A DNA stretch of 64,000 bases from Takifugu bimaculatus (lineage: Eukaryota > Chordata > Actinopteri > Tetraodontiformes > Tetraodontidae). Below the pieces are notes generated by a model. The model worked only from the letters and a program-made list of their open reading frames with translations, searched no databases and was not told the origin of the DNA. Of the stretch, positions 12,301-24,030 are shown in pieces (position 1 is the first letter of the stretch; every line of letters begins with the position of its first letter). The DNA lies in assembly GCA_004026145.2 (NCBI GenBank), contig CP034986.1, forward strand, positions 8,114,929-8,178,928, written 5' to 3'. The position numbers and the translations under genes are program-made.

Positions 12301-15300
12301 GCGGTTCACAGCGACCCGATCAGAAGACTGATAGCGGACGCGATGAAACCGCCCCGCGCTCTGGCCCCCGCGCCGCTGGTGCAGAAGGAGGCGCACACGG
12401 GCTACTCCTACCAGCAGATCAACTGCCTGGACAGCATCATCAGGTGAGCGTCCCTGATCCCGCTCCTCTGCGATTATCTCGCCCGCTCCGACACCCTGAC
12501 CCACTGTCCCCTCCGTCCTCCCCGCAGGTACTTGGACAGCTGCAACATTCCCAACACGGTCAAACGCAAGTGTGGCTCCTCCTCCTGCACCTCCACCTCC
12601 GATGAAGACAGACAGGAGGCCAACGGCAACAAGGGTGCGTTCACACGCGATGGGAAACTAGAACCTCGAGTCCCTTAATGACATCCAAATGTCTTCTTTT
12701 TGTCTACGTTTGCGTCGCTGACCTCGCTGTAGTAATGGCGCCACCAAGTGGACGATAAAATAACCGCTTTCCGCGTGGCCCGTGGCTGTTTTGGTTCCTG
12801 ACTTTCTGCTCTCACCTCCGCAGGCGCATCAGTGGATCTCGTGGGCGAACCGCCGTCCCTGCCTCCGCTGACCATGGCCACCAAGGCGGAGAGCGTGGCT
12901 TCCATCACCTCGCAGTGCAGCTTCAGCAGCACCATCGTGCACGTGGGAGACAAGAAGCCTCCTGAGTCAGGTGGGAAAGGGCAGAACGCTCAGACTCAGA
13001 ACCCTGAAGGTCTGTGCGTCTTTAATTTGCCCAGTTTCTTGGTTTTGCGTTGAGTAAGATGATGTTTTATGCTTAACATCCTGAAATGAGTCTTTGCAGA
13101 TAATCTTTTTTCCTGGGAAAAGTTCTCCATGAAACTGCGTCCGCCCGTTTCCTCCCCGTTGTTGCTAATGTTCCTTTGTTCTCTCTCCTTAAGGTTGAAT
13201 TTGTCTTTTTATACTACAGACTAACATTAGTGACCGTGCGCTAATGCTAAAATTTAGCAACAAATCCAAAGGATCGTCTTCTCCGCCCTGTAACACGCTT
13301 CCCTCTTCCTTCTGTTCCAGACATTGTTATGGAGGATGCGCCCACAACCCCCACGCTCGCCACGCCCGCCCCCGCCCTAACCCGTCCCGCCGGCAGCCCG
13401 ACGCCTCCCAGTAACTCCGCCGCCATCGCGCCGCCGCTGCCGCCTCCTCCTTCCCCCCTTCCCGCCGCTCCGGCCTCGGCTCAGACGGAGCGAGACGGCC
13501 GGAGGAGCGGCGGCGCCGGGGGCCGGATGGGTCTGACGAAGGAGGTGCTGTCCGCCCACACGCAGCAGGAGGAGCAGGCCTTCCTCGACCGCTTCAAGGA
13601 CCTCAGCAAGCTGCGGGTGTTCGACCAGACGGCATCTTCGGCTCTGAGGCTGCAGCCCCCCGCCGCCAACCCGCTGTCGCGAGGTGAGTGTTCGTCACGG
13701 CCGAACCCTGAAAGCACCAGACTGAGCGTTAAGTGACTGACGGGTGTCCCGCAGGCGTCCGCTGCTCTCGGGATTACCCAGCAGTGGGGAGCAGCACGGG
13801 ACACAGGCGCGGCCGCGGCGGCAAACGCCTGAGGCACCAGGAGCCGTCCGACCAGCACAGCTCTCTGGGCCCGAGCAGGAGCCACGTGGACCCCAGAACC
13901 AGCACGGCTCCCATCCCCCTCAGCTTGCCTCTGGGGCCCCTGACAAACTCCTCCTCCTGGGCATCTGTTGGATCCCAGGCCAGCATGCCTGCTGCCCCCT
14001 TCCCTCCCGGGATGCTCCCAATATACCCAGTTTACCCACCGATCACGCAGCCCTTCCCTCAGCCGGTCCCGGATCCATCACGCTTCCCTCCTGCCCAGAT
14101 GTTGCCCCCCATGATGGCCTTTGTTCTGCCCAACTACATGTTCCCCCAGATGGGAGCGCCCATCCCCCAGCAGGGCGCCAACCCCGGACAGTTCTACAAT
14201 CCCAACATGCCACAGCCCGTCACCGCCGCCGCGCCCGGCGCCCCCGCGACCGCCCCCAACCCCGTAACCATGCCAACCACCGTCGACCCTTCTCGTAGCA
14301 GCACCCCCCAGTCCTACAGCCAGAACCCGGCCGAACGCGAAGGCGCCGAGTCCCCGCTCTTCCAGTCCCGCTGCTCCTCCCCTCTCAACCTGCTGCAGCT
14401 GGAGGAATCGCCCAGCAACCGTCTGGAGGCCGCCACGGCTCTGGCGGCCCCCCAGCAAGCCCCGCCTCCTGCGCAGGGCGCCGCCGGCGGGGGGCAGAGC
14501 CCGGCCAACCAGGGGAGCTCAGATGACACCTCCAAGGAGAATGAAAACGTGAGTTTTACGACCATTTAGCTCAGGCGTAAAATGATTTTGATCCCCAAAC
14601 TGGAGCCTCCAATAAGTTTAATGCATTTTTTTTTATATATATATTTCAGGGTGAAACTAACGAGTCCAACCAGGACGCCATGTCCACCTCCAGCGACCTG
14701 CTGGACCTGCTGCTGCAGGAAGACTCCCGCTCTGGCACCGGCTCAGCCGCCTCCGGCTCCGGGTCCTCAGGCACCAGGTCCTCCGGCTCCGGCTCCGGCT
14801 CCAACGGCTGCAGCTCCTCCGGGACCAGCGGCACCAGTTAGTGGAGTTTAACCGAGTGACGGAGCGCTTTAGGCCCCACTGACGACTAAACGACACCTTT
14901 CCCGGTTCTTCCCCCACCCAGGCAGCAGCCAGGGGAGCCACACCAGCAAGTACTTCGGGAGCATCGACTCCTCCGAGAACGACCATTCCCGCAAGCAGCC
15001 AGCAGGGGGCAGCAGCAGCGCTGGCGGGGAGGGCGAGGAGCAGTTCATCAAGTGTGTCCTGCAGGACCCCATCTGGCTGCTGATGGCCAACACCGACGAC
15101 AAGGTCATGATGACCTACCAACTTCCTGTCAGGTGGGACGCAGCTCAGAGTGGACCGGCAGATGATGGTGGTGGTGAGAGTGTGGGGTTATTAACGCAGG
15201 GGGGGGGGCACGTTTCTGCCACAGGGACATGGAGACAGTCCTGCGTGAGGACCGCGAGGCCCTGAGGAGCATGCAGAAGCACCAAGCCCCGGTTCACGGA

Positions 15301-15742
15301 GGAGCAGAAGAGGGAGCTGAGCCAGATGCACCCCTGGGTCCGCACCGGACGCCTCCCCCGCGCCATCAACATCTCGGTAAACGCGGAGCTAGCGCGGCGC
15401 TGTCCGTCGCTAACGCCCGTCGCTAACACCCGTCGCTAACACCCGTCGCCTCAGAAATAAACACCCACTCTGGTTTTACAGGGCTGCAAAGGCTGCACGT
15501 CCCCCTCGGTCGCGCCCCCCGCCGACCCCTTCGACGTGGAGATCCACGAGATGGAGCAGTGCGGCGTGCTGAACGCGCCGGAGGACGGCGGCAAAGGGAG
15601 GAAAAACCTCTCCGAGGTCCTCATGGAGGACGCGCATCCGGAGGAGGAGGAGGAGGAGGAGGAGGAGAAAACGGGCAAAACGCAGGACGACAGCCAGGAG
15701 ATGCCGGCGGAGGAGGCGGAGAAGCTGGACATCAACCAGTGA
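9337..15742 (+). CDS. per1: Period circadian regulator 1, frame broken near the 3' end
   Basis: PER proteins enter the nucleus with cryptochrome and inhibit CLOCK:BMAL1. Nineteen coding exons join in consistent phases: 9337-9722, 9794-10047, 10126-10247, 10328-10529, 10604-10798, 11080-11158, 11229-11335, 11509-11662, 11742-12012, 12103-12208, 12284-12443, 12528-12634, 12824-12970, 13321-13683, 13755-14548, 14650-14836, 14922-15132, 15225-15376 and 15482-15742. The first coding exon begins at 8988 with untranslated sequence. In order: Ser/Gly-rich N terminus, PAS-A (about 10126-10798), PAS-B (11080-11662), a YSYQQINCLDSIIRYL motif (12403-12552), the serine cluster ESVASITSQCSFSS that casein kinase 1 phosphorylates in this family (about 12889-12930), Pro-rich segments, and the C-terminal cryptochrome-binding region. 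Length would be about 1418 residues against about 1290 in human PER1. One extra A at 15284/15285 shifts the frame just before PRFTEEQ. PER1 is favoured over PER2 by the YSYQQINCLDS region. Confidence 0.93.
15414..15452 (+). repeat. Three-copy 13-bp tandem repeat in a per1 intron
   Basis: The unit CCCGTCGCTAACA is repeated about three times in the last per1 intron, with small changes between copies. Confidence 0.75.
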
Positions 15743-16347
15743 AACCGGCGCGCCCTCGCCCACGCCACGCAGCACCTCCCCCCCCTGGGATTTGCACAAG
15801 CACGTCGGCGACGGCGCTCGGCCACGTTCGGGCACGGCACCGTCGCCTTGGAAACGCCGCCGCGTCGCGGCCCCTCGGACGCGTTGGCTTATTTATTCGA
15901 CTTGTAAGATATTCAGAGACGTGAACGTGCGACAGAAAAAAAGCTCACGAGACGGGCGGATGTTCGCCGCCGCGACGGGACGAGAGAAAAAAAACCGCAT
16001 GTTTCTGAGGATTTTCGGAAAAGTCGACTTCAACGCGCAGTTGAGATGTACAGTGAGAAGCGGTTTTATTTTGTAAACTTTGTGTATATTTTTGTATTTT
16101 CGGTGCACGATTGCAGAGTAAAGCAAACGCACAGTTGGGGGCGGGGCGGCGCCACGGGCTCTAAGAGCCGTCCCCGATGGGTTTATCCCGACCACCTGCA
16201 GGAGAACCGCTGGAAGTGGAGGCTCGGAGAGCGTTTAATGTCGTTTTCCCTCCAACTTCCTCACCGTTCCGGTCGTGCGGTTCCCTCCCGCTTGGTGTCT
16301 GCGTCGGGTTCTACATATTTTTGGGTGAAATTCTTTGTACAAAATGG

Positions 16348-16353
16348 AATAAA
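16348..16353 (+). other. per1: Polyadenylation signal of per1
   Basis: AATAAA about 600 bases after the per1 stop codon, following a non-coding 3' untranslated stretch. It is the first canonical plus-strand signal I saw after the stop. Confidence 0.7.
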
Positions 16354-16379
16354 ACAGTTTGAAACGTCTTGACTTTGAC

Positions 16380-17980
16380 AGTTTTTGCTGGGATCCCGGG
16401 GAAAAGTCCAGAACCAGAGCGGACCAGGGTTCCTTCTTCAGAACCGCAGTCCCCAAATACTCAGGCGTGGTTTCCACCCAGAGTGGCCACCACAGCCTAA
16501 AAAAGACAAAAGGAATGCCCTCGTTAGGCAAACCAAACGCCGTTGCGCAACAGTCCTGGTCTGAAGGTCGGCTTGGGCTTGTTTGAAAGAGCTGATGCTA
16601 ACAAACTAGCCTGAAAGCTAAATCTCAGTGCCTGGAAGGGCACAATTGGCCTTAATTCCAGCATTAACCATCAGTATAACCAGCAGTTTAGCATATTACT
16701 GCTAACCATGTGTACGCATTCAGGGTAGTTTTAGGGCCAATCCACAAAAATGCTAACGATAAACTGAGCGCTCACAATAGAGCACGAACTTTATAATGAT
16801 TTTATAGCCACCAGACCTCAGCAAATGACTAATTCTGCTTCCATGACGACTGTTTTGGTTGGTTTAAAGGACAGAGATGCCGACACACTGCGCCATGTCC
16901 CCTAGCATTTAAATGCTAACGATAGCGCGCTAATAATATCAACATGCCGGTGTTGGCCGGTTCGTTTTACATGAATATCAACAGAGAAAATCTAAACCAG
17001 ACGTGTATTAACTGCTCCATTTGAAATTGTTGTGTAGAAAGGTTAGCGTCGCTGACCCGAGCTAACACAATAGCATCAATCAAGACGTCAGGCGCTGTAT
17101 TTTATAAAGTCATGAGCGATGTCATCGCATTATCCCGCCTAATGACTTTAGCTGTAACCACATGTTTTGATTTACAGTTTTATACATGTTAGCATTTATG
17201 CGTGTTTTCTCCCAAGCCCGGCGCCTCCAGCTGCGTTTCCTAATCGTGTTCCTTGGATTTTCGGATTCAGAGATTTATGTGCGCAACCTTTGCCAGAGTT
17301 TGTCGGAGGAAGTTGGAGAAAGAAACCAGAACCCCAAACAACCAAGACAGATTTTGTTCTGGGGTTTTTTTTTTTGAAGAGCGACGGGCGAAAAGTCAAC
17401 TTTCAGAGGCGCTCGAGGTCAGAACGGAGAGGCCAAAGACTCGGTGACGAGTCTAAACAAAGAACAGCTGGCGTCACTCTGCTCCCTGCGACATTCATCC
17501 TCAGGGGGGCAGAAATGTCAATGCTAGCTTATGATGGATCCCTCTGGGGACCCCGAGAGTCGTGTCCCAACAGTAGCTAGCTACACAGCGGGAAAAGATG
17601 CTAAAACTGAAGTGGGGCTAGCGCAGCTAATAAGAAGCACTCTTGGTGTGAATGGCCAAGTGAAGCTAGCTGTGGTTAAATATTTGGGGGCGTGGCCAAA
17701 ACCTGGTGCCTTGATGCTAATGTCAGGATTTTAAAATGAAAGAAAAAGGATCTTTTTTTTAAAAAAAATAGCGCTCTGTTGGTTAGCACACCTGCAGCAA
17801 CACGTCCCCCAGACGTTGCGCAACTCCGTGATCGACACGGAGCCGGGACATAAGGGCCCTGTCCCGGGAGCTGTGCACGCGTTTATTTTGGCTGGAGGTC
17901 AGCCTAGCGCCGTTTACCCTCTTCACCTATCAGACGTCTCACCCCACCGCTTCCCTCCTCTCTGCCCTCCCCCTTTTCCT
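16380..17980. other. Intergenic DNA between per1 and pcolce
   Basis: No coding exon was recognised. The stretch is rich in GCTAAC/GTTAGC words (for example near 16594, 16703, 16751, 16917, 17042 and 17189). A T run is at 17366-17375 and a T-then-A run at 17752-17769. Confidence 0.5.
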
Positions 17981-18075
17981 CCCAGCCCGACGCCGCTCCG
18001 AGCCCTCCATTTCTCCCTCCTCGCTCCAGGCTCCTCTTCTCCTCCACGTCTTTCCCGACCTCGGAGACCGGCGGG

Positions 18076-18712
18076 ATGGAGGTCAGGGTGTGGATCTTGT
18101 GCGTTCTGGCGGCGCTCCGGCTGAGATGGACCGCGGCTCAGGCTCAGACCAACTACAGCAGGTAAGTTTGGACCTTTCGAGGCGGGAAAGCGGAACTTTG
18201 GCGCCGTCGACGTTCCTCTCGTACGTCTGTTTTCTGCTCCCTGCATGTGCACATGTGGCGCGGCCCATTAACACCCACATCTGTCCACATTAACTACTAT
18301 GTGTGCAGGGCCCCGCCCCTGGTAGCAGGCTTGATCGAGATGTGGCTCCGTAAACACCGAAAATCACAGCGTTCCTTTGAACACCTCGCGTTTAATCGAC
18401 TTTCAACCCTTTGAAAGCTTCAAGCGGGTTTATTTTCTCTCTTTTTGGGGGGGAACCGCCCCACTCAGAGGCTTTAGAACAACCTCCTGTGGACCGTTGA
18501 GCCCCTGACGGGTCAGGCGAAGGGACGCCGCTGACTTTGGGATTCAATTGCGGCCTGTGTCGCAACGGTGCAAAAATAGACCATAATGAGCACGTGCGCT
18601 ACGCCACGCTCAACGAAAGAGTGAATCTGACTCAGTCAACGTCAAAATTAACGAGTTTGGGGCCCGGGAGGCTGATCGGATCTGTGTTTATCTCCCTGTG
18701 AAAGAGCGGGTG

Positions 18713-18747
<35 letters not shown>

Positions 18748-18936
18748 GTCGCTCAAGGCCACCACGCGTGAGACGGGTCGCGGCGAGCACGGCCGGCGTG
18801 CAGAGGAACCGCAACAGCGCACGCACTGTACGGTGGCTGCTGGGCCGGCTGGACCCAGTTTAAGGAGCCTTCAGCAGGAACCTCCCCAGGATCTGGAGAA
18901 CAGAGACGGACTGTGTCACTGCGGTTCTCTGTGAAG

Positions 18937-18993
<57 letters not shown>

Positions 18994-21900
18994 GAGGGGG
19001 AGTTTTCAGACCCGTCGCCTTGAGGTGCTGAAGCTGGTGTGATTCTTGTTTCAGGCCCACCTTCGAATGCGGAGGCCACCTGGTCACAGACTCCGGCATC
19101 GTGGCCAGTGAAGGCTTCCCGACTCCCTACAAACCCAACAGTAAATGCACCTGGTACATCACCGTGAGTATCACCTGCCCGCAAGGAAGCCACGCCCCCT
19201 TTTTTTGGGGGGGGGGGGTAAAACTCTGACGCTGTTTTAGGTCAGAACCTTTCATCGGAACTGTGCAAATCACTTCACTTTCAAAGATTCGGACAGTTTT
19301 GTCGACGAGACCTCCGTTAGCCAACACGCTGAACACCTGTGGCATGCTAACAGCAGCCAACACCTGTGGCATGCTAACAGCAGCCAGCACCTGTGGCTCC
19401 AGGCGATGCTCATGAAGCATCCCTCCCCTCCCCCCAGGCTTTGGGTTATTGTGCGGCACCTCGAGACAACATTTGACCGGAACAGACGCATTATAAATAA
19501 AGCTGAGTGGGATCAGAACCCTGGCGTTGCCGTGGTAATTTGTGGCGGGCGGTTCTTTGTGGGGCCAGGGTGAAAAGGGGCCACATAGCTGGTGTCTGGC
19601 GAGTAATTTTTATCGGTCAGACCAAACTGACCAGGGCAACAAAAGCAGCGTCGCACCACCAACTCTATTTTTGACGGGAGCTTTAGCATCGCGTTCACAC
19701 CGTTCACTTGTGGGTTTTGCTCAAAATGGCTCAGAAATGTGGCTCAGCTCTGAACAAAGACCTGTTGTCCTCATGCAGGTCCCAGAAAGCCACGTGGTCA
19801 TGATATCCTTCCGCCTCTTCGACCTGGAGGCCGACCCCACCTGCCGCTACGACTACCTGGACGTCTACAACGGCCACTCCCGCTTGGTGCAGAAGCTGGG
19901 CCGGTTCTGCGGGACGTTCCGGCCCGGGGCTCTAATCTCTACCTCCAACACCATGATGCTGGAGATGGTGTCGGATGAAGCCACCGGAGGAAGAGGATTT
20001 CTGGCCTACTTCAGCGCTGGGAAGCCACATATGGAAGGTTCTTTGCCTTCTGCTTTGGTCTTTTGTTTGGAACTAAAAGGTTCCAGAGGCCATCAGAGGA
20101 GTTCAAAGCTCCTCTGATGGTTCCTCATCAAGTTCCTGTGGGGGAGAACAGGTAAAAATGAAGCGCAGCAGCAATTTTCCTGTTTCTACAGAGGACCAGT
20201 TCTGTGGTGGACGGCTGACCAAAGCACACGGTTCTGTCAAGACACCAAACTGGCCCAACTCCAATTACCCAGCAGGCATCAGCTGCTCCTGGCACATCTC
20301 TGTGGAACCCAACAACGTAAGCCACTGAAGCTGTTTCCATACTGGTACCTGAACCTTCAACCAACTTGTTCTGGTGTCTCGGTAGCCTGAAACCGACTTC
20401 CGAGAGCCGCACGTTAACCTCCAGCTACGCTAGCCAGCGAGCTAAACAAGCTGACCCCTCGAGCGTTTGAGAGAAACACTTATCGAAGTGTGAAAAACGG
20501 TCCCACAACGACAGTCGGTGGTGCGGTTGCACCAAACGACCTGTAGAACTCCACAAATTCATTCTGGTGATGTAATGTGCGGCTCTCGAAATTTTGTAGA
20601 AGCCGATATGAAAGTACCGGTCTGGAGGAACTGTGGCCCTCCAGGACCACGGTGCAGCTGTGTTTGTGTGTCTGAAGGTCAAATGAAAGACTTCTTTGAG
20701 CCCCTGGAGGCGTGACCAGACGCTCCAGGAGATGGTAGGTATGGAAAGAGGAAGTGAGAGCGAGTGAGGGACTAAATGACCTGTGTGTATTAAGTTCTGT
20801 GTCCGCGCTGCAGTCTGGGAGAAACCAGCCGGCGATGTTTGTCTCAGTACTAATATCGAATCTCCGGTTGTGGTTTTTCGTTGTTGCCCAGGTGATCGAG
20901 GTGAAGTTCGAGAAGCTGGACCTGGAGCCCGACACGTACTGCCGGTACGACTACGTGGCGCTGTTTAACGGAGGGGAGAACGATAACTCCCGGCGGATTG
21001 GGAAGTTCTGCGGCGACCGGGCGCCAGGGTAGGGTCGCCACCATCCGTGTTACTTCTCAAAGAACTTGTCCCAAACGTCGTTCTGACATCTCGCCGCCTC
21101 CACAGAGTTATCGTGACAAAGGGGAACCAGCTCCTCGTCCAGTTTGTCTCCGACCTCAGCATCACTTCCGATGGATTCATGGCTCACTATTCCAGTGTGC
21201 CCCGTGGAGCCCGGGCACCGACTAGCACAGGTGACTTCATTTATGGACCGCAGACCACATCGATGCCACACAGACCAAACAAGCCCATCAAACCGATTCC
21301 AAAACCCAAGCCGAAACCCAAATCTACCCTGAAACCAACCAAAAAACCACAGGTGAAGACACCTGTGAAGCCTCCACCACGCAAACCTACCAAGAAACCA
21401 GCAGTTAAACCCACAGCTAAACCGAAACCGGCTAAGCCAACACGGAAGACACCTGTGAAAAAACCGACCAAACCAACACCTAAACCTCGAGTTAGACCAG
21501 TTGCTAAACCCACGCCCAAACCAAAGGTAGCTAAACCCACGCCCAAACCAAAGGTAGCTAAACCCACACTCAGGCCGAGAATGAAGCCCAAACCCACACG
21601 CAAACCTGCACCAAAGCCCAAACCCACTTCAAAACCTCGGCCCAAACCAGCAAAGCCGACATCCAGGAGCGGAGTCAAACCAACGGTCAAAGCCAAGCTG
21701 AAGCCTAAAGTGACCCTCAAGCCCGGAACAAAGAAGACCGTGACAAAGAAGCCGGTCGTGAGCAAGAAACGTGAGTGGCGATAAGAACAAGCCCACCGTC
21801 TGCCGACAGCCGGGTGCAGTCTTGATCCACACCTGACGCTTGTGTCCCCACAGCTTTACCAGGGAGCCCACTGTGCAAACAACCCTGCAAGAGGACAGGA

Positions 21901-22398
21901 ACTCTTCAGTCCTCGTTCTGCCCTCATGACTTCGGTGAGCCGCGTCCACGCCAGGCTTCCGCCCGCTTCCGACACAACTTCTCATATTTGTCATCTCCCT
22001 TTTCCCTCCGTCCTCCAGTCATTACTGGTAAGGTCACGGCTCTACTTCCTGGTCCGAGTTCGGCCAAAGTGGAGGTGTCGTTAATCAAGGCTTATAAAGA
22101 AGGACGCCTGAACGTCACCAGGTCAGGACCGGCCGCGTCCGTCACACTGACCTCCACCTGTAAGAGATGTCCTGGCCTCACCAAAGGTACAGAACCACCC
22201 TCGCTCCTCGTACGCAGACGATGTGACGTTATATTTCACTGTCCCGACGCTTCCTGTTTGTCTCCAGGCCTGAACTACGTGTTGATGGGAAACGTGGACG
22301 CCCGGGGCAACGGTGTCCTCAGCCCGTCCAGCTTCACACTCCTCTATAAACCCATCCACGCCAAAGCGCTAGCTCTCCTTTCCCGCAAAGCTTGCTGA
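18076..22398 (+). CDS. pcolce: Procollagen C-endopeptidase enhancer
   Basis: A secreted glycoprotein that binds fibrillar procollagen C-propeptides and stimulates their removal by BMP1/tolloid proteases. Nine exons join in phase: 18076-18161, 19055-19163, 19779-20037, 20192-20316, 20892-21028, 21106-21770, 21854-21934, 22019-22186 and 22268-22398, giving about 586 residues against 449 in human PCOLCE. The first exon encodes a signal peptide (MEVRVWILCVLAALRL). CUB1 spans roughly residues 31-147 and CUB2 155-272; both carry the RYDY(L/V) signature of calcium-binding CUB domains (CRYDYLDVYNG and CRYDYVALFNG). A Lys/Pro-rich linker fills about 273-460. A cysteine-rich NTR domain ends the protein (LCKQPCKRTG to a final Cys). 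The linker is several times longer than the mammalian one. The gene is convergent with the TMEM272-like copy downstream. PCOLCE2 is the alternative; nearby cnpy4, also close to PCOLCE on human 7q22, favours pcolce. Confidence 0.92.
18711..18749. repeat. (TG)n microsatellite
   Basis: TG units interrupted once by a TTTG step, in the first intron of pcolce. Confidence 0.95.
18938..18992. repeat. (TG)n microsatellite
   Basis: About 27 uninterrupted TG units in the first intron of pcolce, ending about 60 bases before the second exon. Confidence 0.95.
19314..19400. repeat. 27-bp tandem repeat in a pcolce intron
   Basis: The unit begins CCAACACCTGTGGCATGCTA and continues ACAGCAG. One clean copy is flanked by degraded copies (AACACCTGTGG and CAGCACCTGTGG). 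A further matching segment appears at 27814-27840. Confidence 0.75.
21247..21770 (+). repeat. pcolce: Lys/Pro codon repeat array inside pcolce
   Basis: Coding repeats rich in AAACC(C/A) and AAG codons encode runs such as KPTPKPKVA. A 30-base unit at about 21506-21565 is present as two exact neighbouring copies (CCCACGCCCAAACCAAAGGT plus AGCTAAA...), which points to recent slippage or unequal exchange. The array forms most of the pcolce linker. Confidence 0.8.
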
Positions 22399-22616
22399 CA
22401 CCACCCGGATCGGTCGGCACGTCTCCGACTCTCCCACTTGTAATTTACATCAAGTGCAAAACACAGCTAAGAGTTAGCATTTGACACAAGTATTATATTT
22501 TGTATGTAAATTATATTTCTATTATCAAAAAAAATGTCAGGTCTTGTTTTATCATTTTATCCATATAGAACATAGCATTAGCATCCTTAGCTGAGCTGAA
22601 GAACATTTGTCAAGAC

Positions 22617-22622
22617 AATAAA
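22617..22622 (+). other. pcolce: Polyadenylation signal of pcolce
   Basis: AATAAA about 220 bases after the pcolce stop, within AT-rich sequence. Confidence 0.6.
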
Positions 22623-23069
22623 ATTAAAGGTCAGGGCACGTTAAAATTATCTGCCTTAGATTACTAAAAACTATCACATTTTACCAATCCTATCAAATGG
22701 CTACTTACTAGCAGTAGTTAAATATATTTTTGAATTGACACCTAATCAAATTATTTAGAAGTCATATTGGTCACACAATATTTGTTACGTATTATTTGCT
22801 TTAACATTAGCCACCATTAGCATGAGTGTCTTATTTTACTTTCACGGTCAAAAGAACAACACTGCCCTGCTAAACAAGCCAGTTTAAGTTTTATTTTTCT
22901 CTCCAAACCTGATTAATTACAAACACTTGGATATATTACATATTTGGCTTTAAACATTCTAAAGTAAATTAATGAGCATGTTTATATACTTCATTGATAT
23001 TAATAGCGTATAACAAAAATTACAACGTCAAATGATGTTAAACGGCAGAATTCCTGATAAATGCAGAGA
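22623..23069. other. AT-rich gap between convergent genes
   Basis: Lies between the 3' ends of pcolce and the first TMEM272-like gene. From about 22910 onwards it matches sequence near 26510-26680, so it belongs to the duplicated unit described below. No gene seen. Confidence 0.5.
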
Positions 23070-23075
23070 TTTATT
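23070..23075 (-). other. Polyadenylation signal, TMEM272-like copy 1
   Basis: TTTATT on the plus strand, hence AATAAA on the minus strand, about 80 bases after the stop codon. The same site is present in copy 2 at 26677-26682. Confidence 0.6.
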
Positions 23076-23155
23076 GTCTGGTAAAGTGCGTCATGGTTAG
23101 CATGTGAAGGATGATAAGCTCAGTAGATCGGTGTCTGTTTATCCTGAAATCGACT

Positions 23156-24030
23156 CTACATGTCGTCGGGATCGGCTCGACCCAGCAGGCAGAAACAGAC
23201 CAGGACACAGCAGCCACCAACAAAGAAGAAACCCAGCAGGATGTAGACCAAGGTGGTGGTCCAGAACGCAAACAGGTACAGCGTCCTGTCGCAGTACGGA
23301 TCCGCGGCGGTCTTGTCGTAGTTGGGCTTGTAAATGGAGTAGATCCACACGTTCCCTGGAGAAACCCAGTTTCACTCACTCATCTGTTTTGTTTCGGAGC
23401 GGCAGGAACTCTGAGAAACCCGCAACCCTCAGTCTTGCGTTATTTGACTTAATTTAATGGACTTCCTGCTGCCTCTCACGGACGATTTTTAAATTTAAGA
23501 GCGCCATCTAGTGGCGTTACTGTGGTACTGCAGCGCGCCACAGTTGACCCCGGGTTCCGACAGCAGAGGAACTCACCTGCTACGAACCAGCAGAACAGGA
23601 ACAAGGTGGTCAGAGAGTTCCAGGCGGTGCAGACCCGACTGAGGGGGTTGGTGGGCTCGTCGCTGGCCTGACGGGAGCACGGCAGGCAGGACAGCAGCGC
23701 CAGGGCCAGGGTGAAGACCCCCAACACGATCAGATAGATGGGGATGTAGGGTTCCCGGGGACAGTCGTCCAGGTGGACCGCACCTTTAACAGACAGTGTT
23801 ATAAAAAAGTAAAGACTTCTTTACACTCATTTACTCACCAATGGCGATTTGAGCGACGGGCATGATGCAGAGGGCGACCTTGGAACACACTGAGGGGAAA
23901 TAAGAGCAGAGGTTAATGTCTGGCAGCACAGACGCTCCGGGGACAGATCCAGTGACCCGATCTGACCTAGGATCGGGGTCGGGGGTTGAGGCGGGTCCCT
24001 GATGCGTTGAAGCAGAGCAGTATTGGACAT
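23156..24030 (-). CDS. TMEM272-like four-pass membrane protein, copy 1
   Basis: Four coding exons join in phase on the minus strand: 23967-24030, 23839-23889, 23577-23783 and 23156-23355, about 173 residues. The product has hydrophobic segments near VALCIMPVAQIAIG, YIPIYLIVLGVFTLALALL, WNSLTTLFLFCWFVAG and LYLFAFWTTTLVYILLG followed by a very Cys-rich end. It also has the conserved stretches HLDDCPREPYIPIYL and NVWIYSIYKPNY found in TMEM272-like proteins of fish and mammals. The function of this family is not established. An untranslated exon probably precedes it near 25800. The start codon was chosen because the same ATG context is shared with copy 2. TMEM272 assignment rests on recognised motifs and could be checked by search. 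Confidence 0.8.

Noticed and set aside
19320..19400. CRISPR-like spaced repeats
   Set aside because: The repeat is a direct tandem array without unique spacers and lies in a vertebrate intron.
21241..21765. Open frame of 174 codons on the minus strand, rich in Gly, Leu and Val
   Set aside because: It is the antisense of the Lys/Pro repeat in pcolce; the repeat keeps several frames open.
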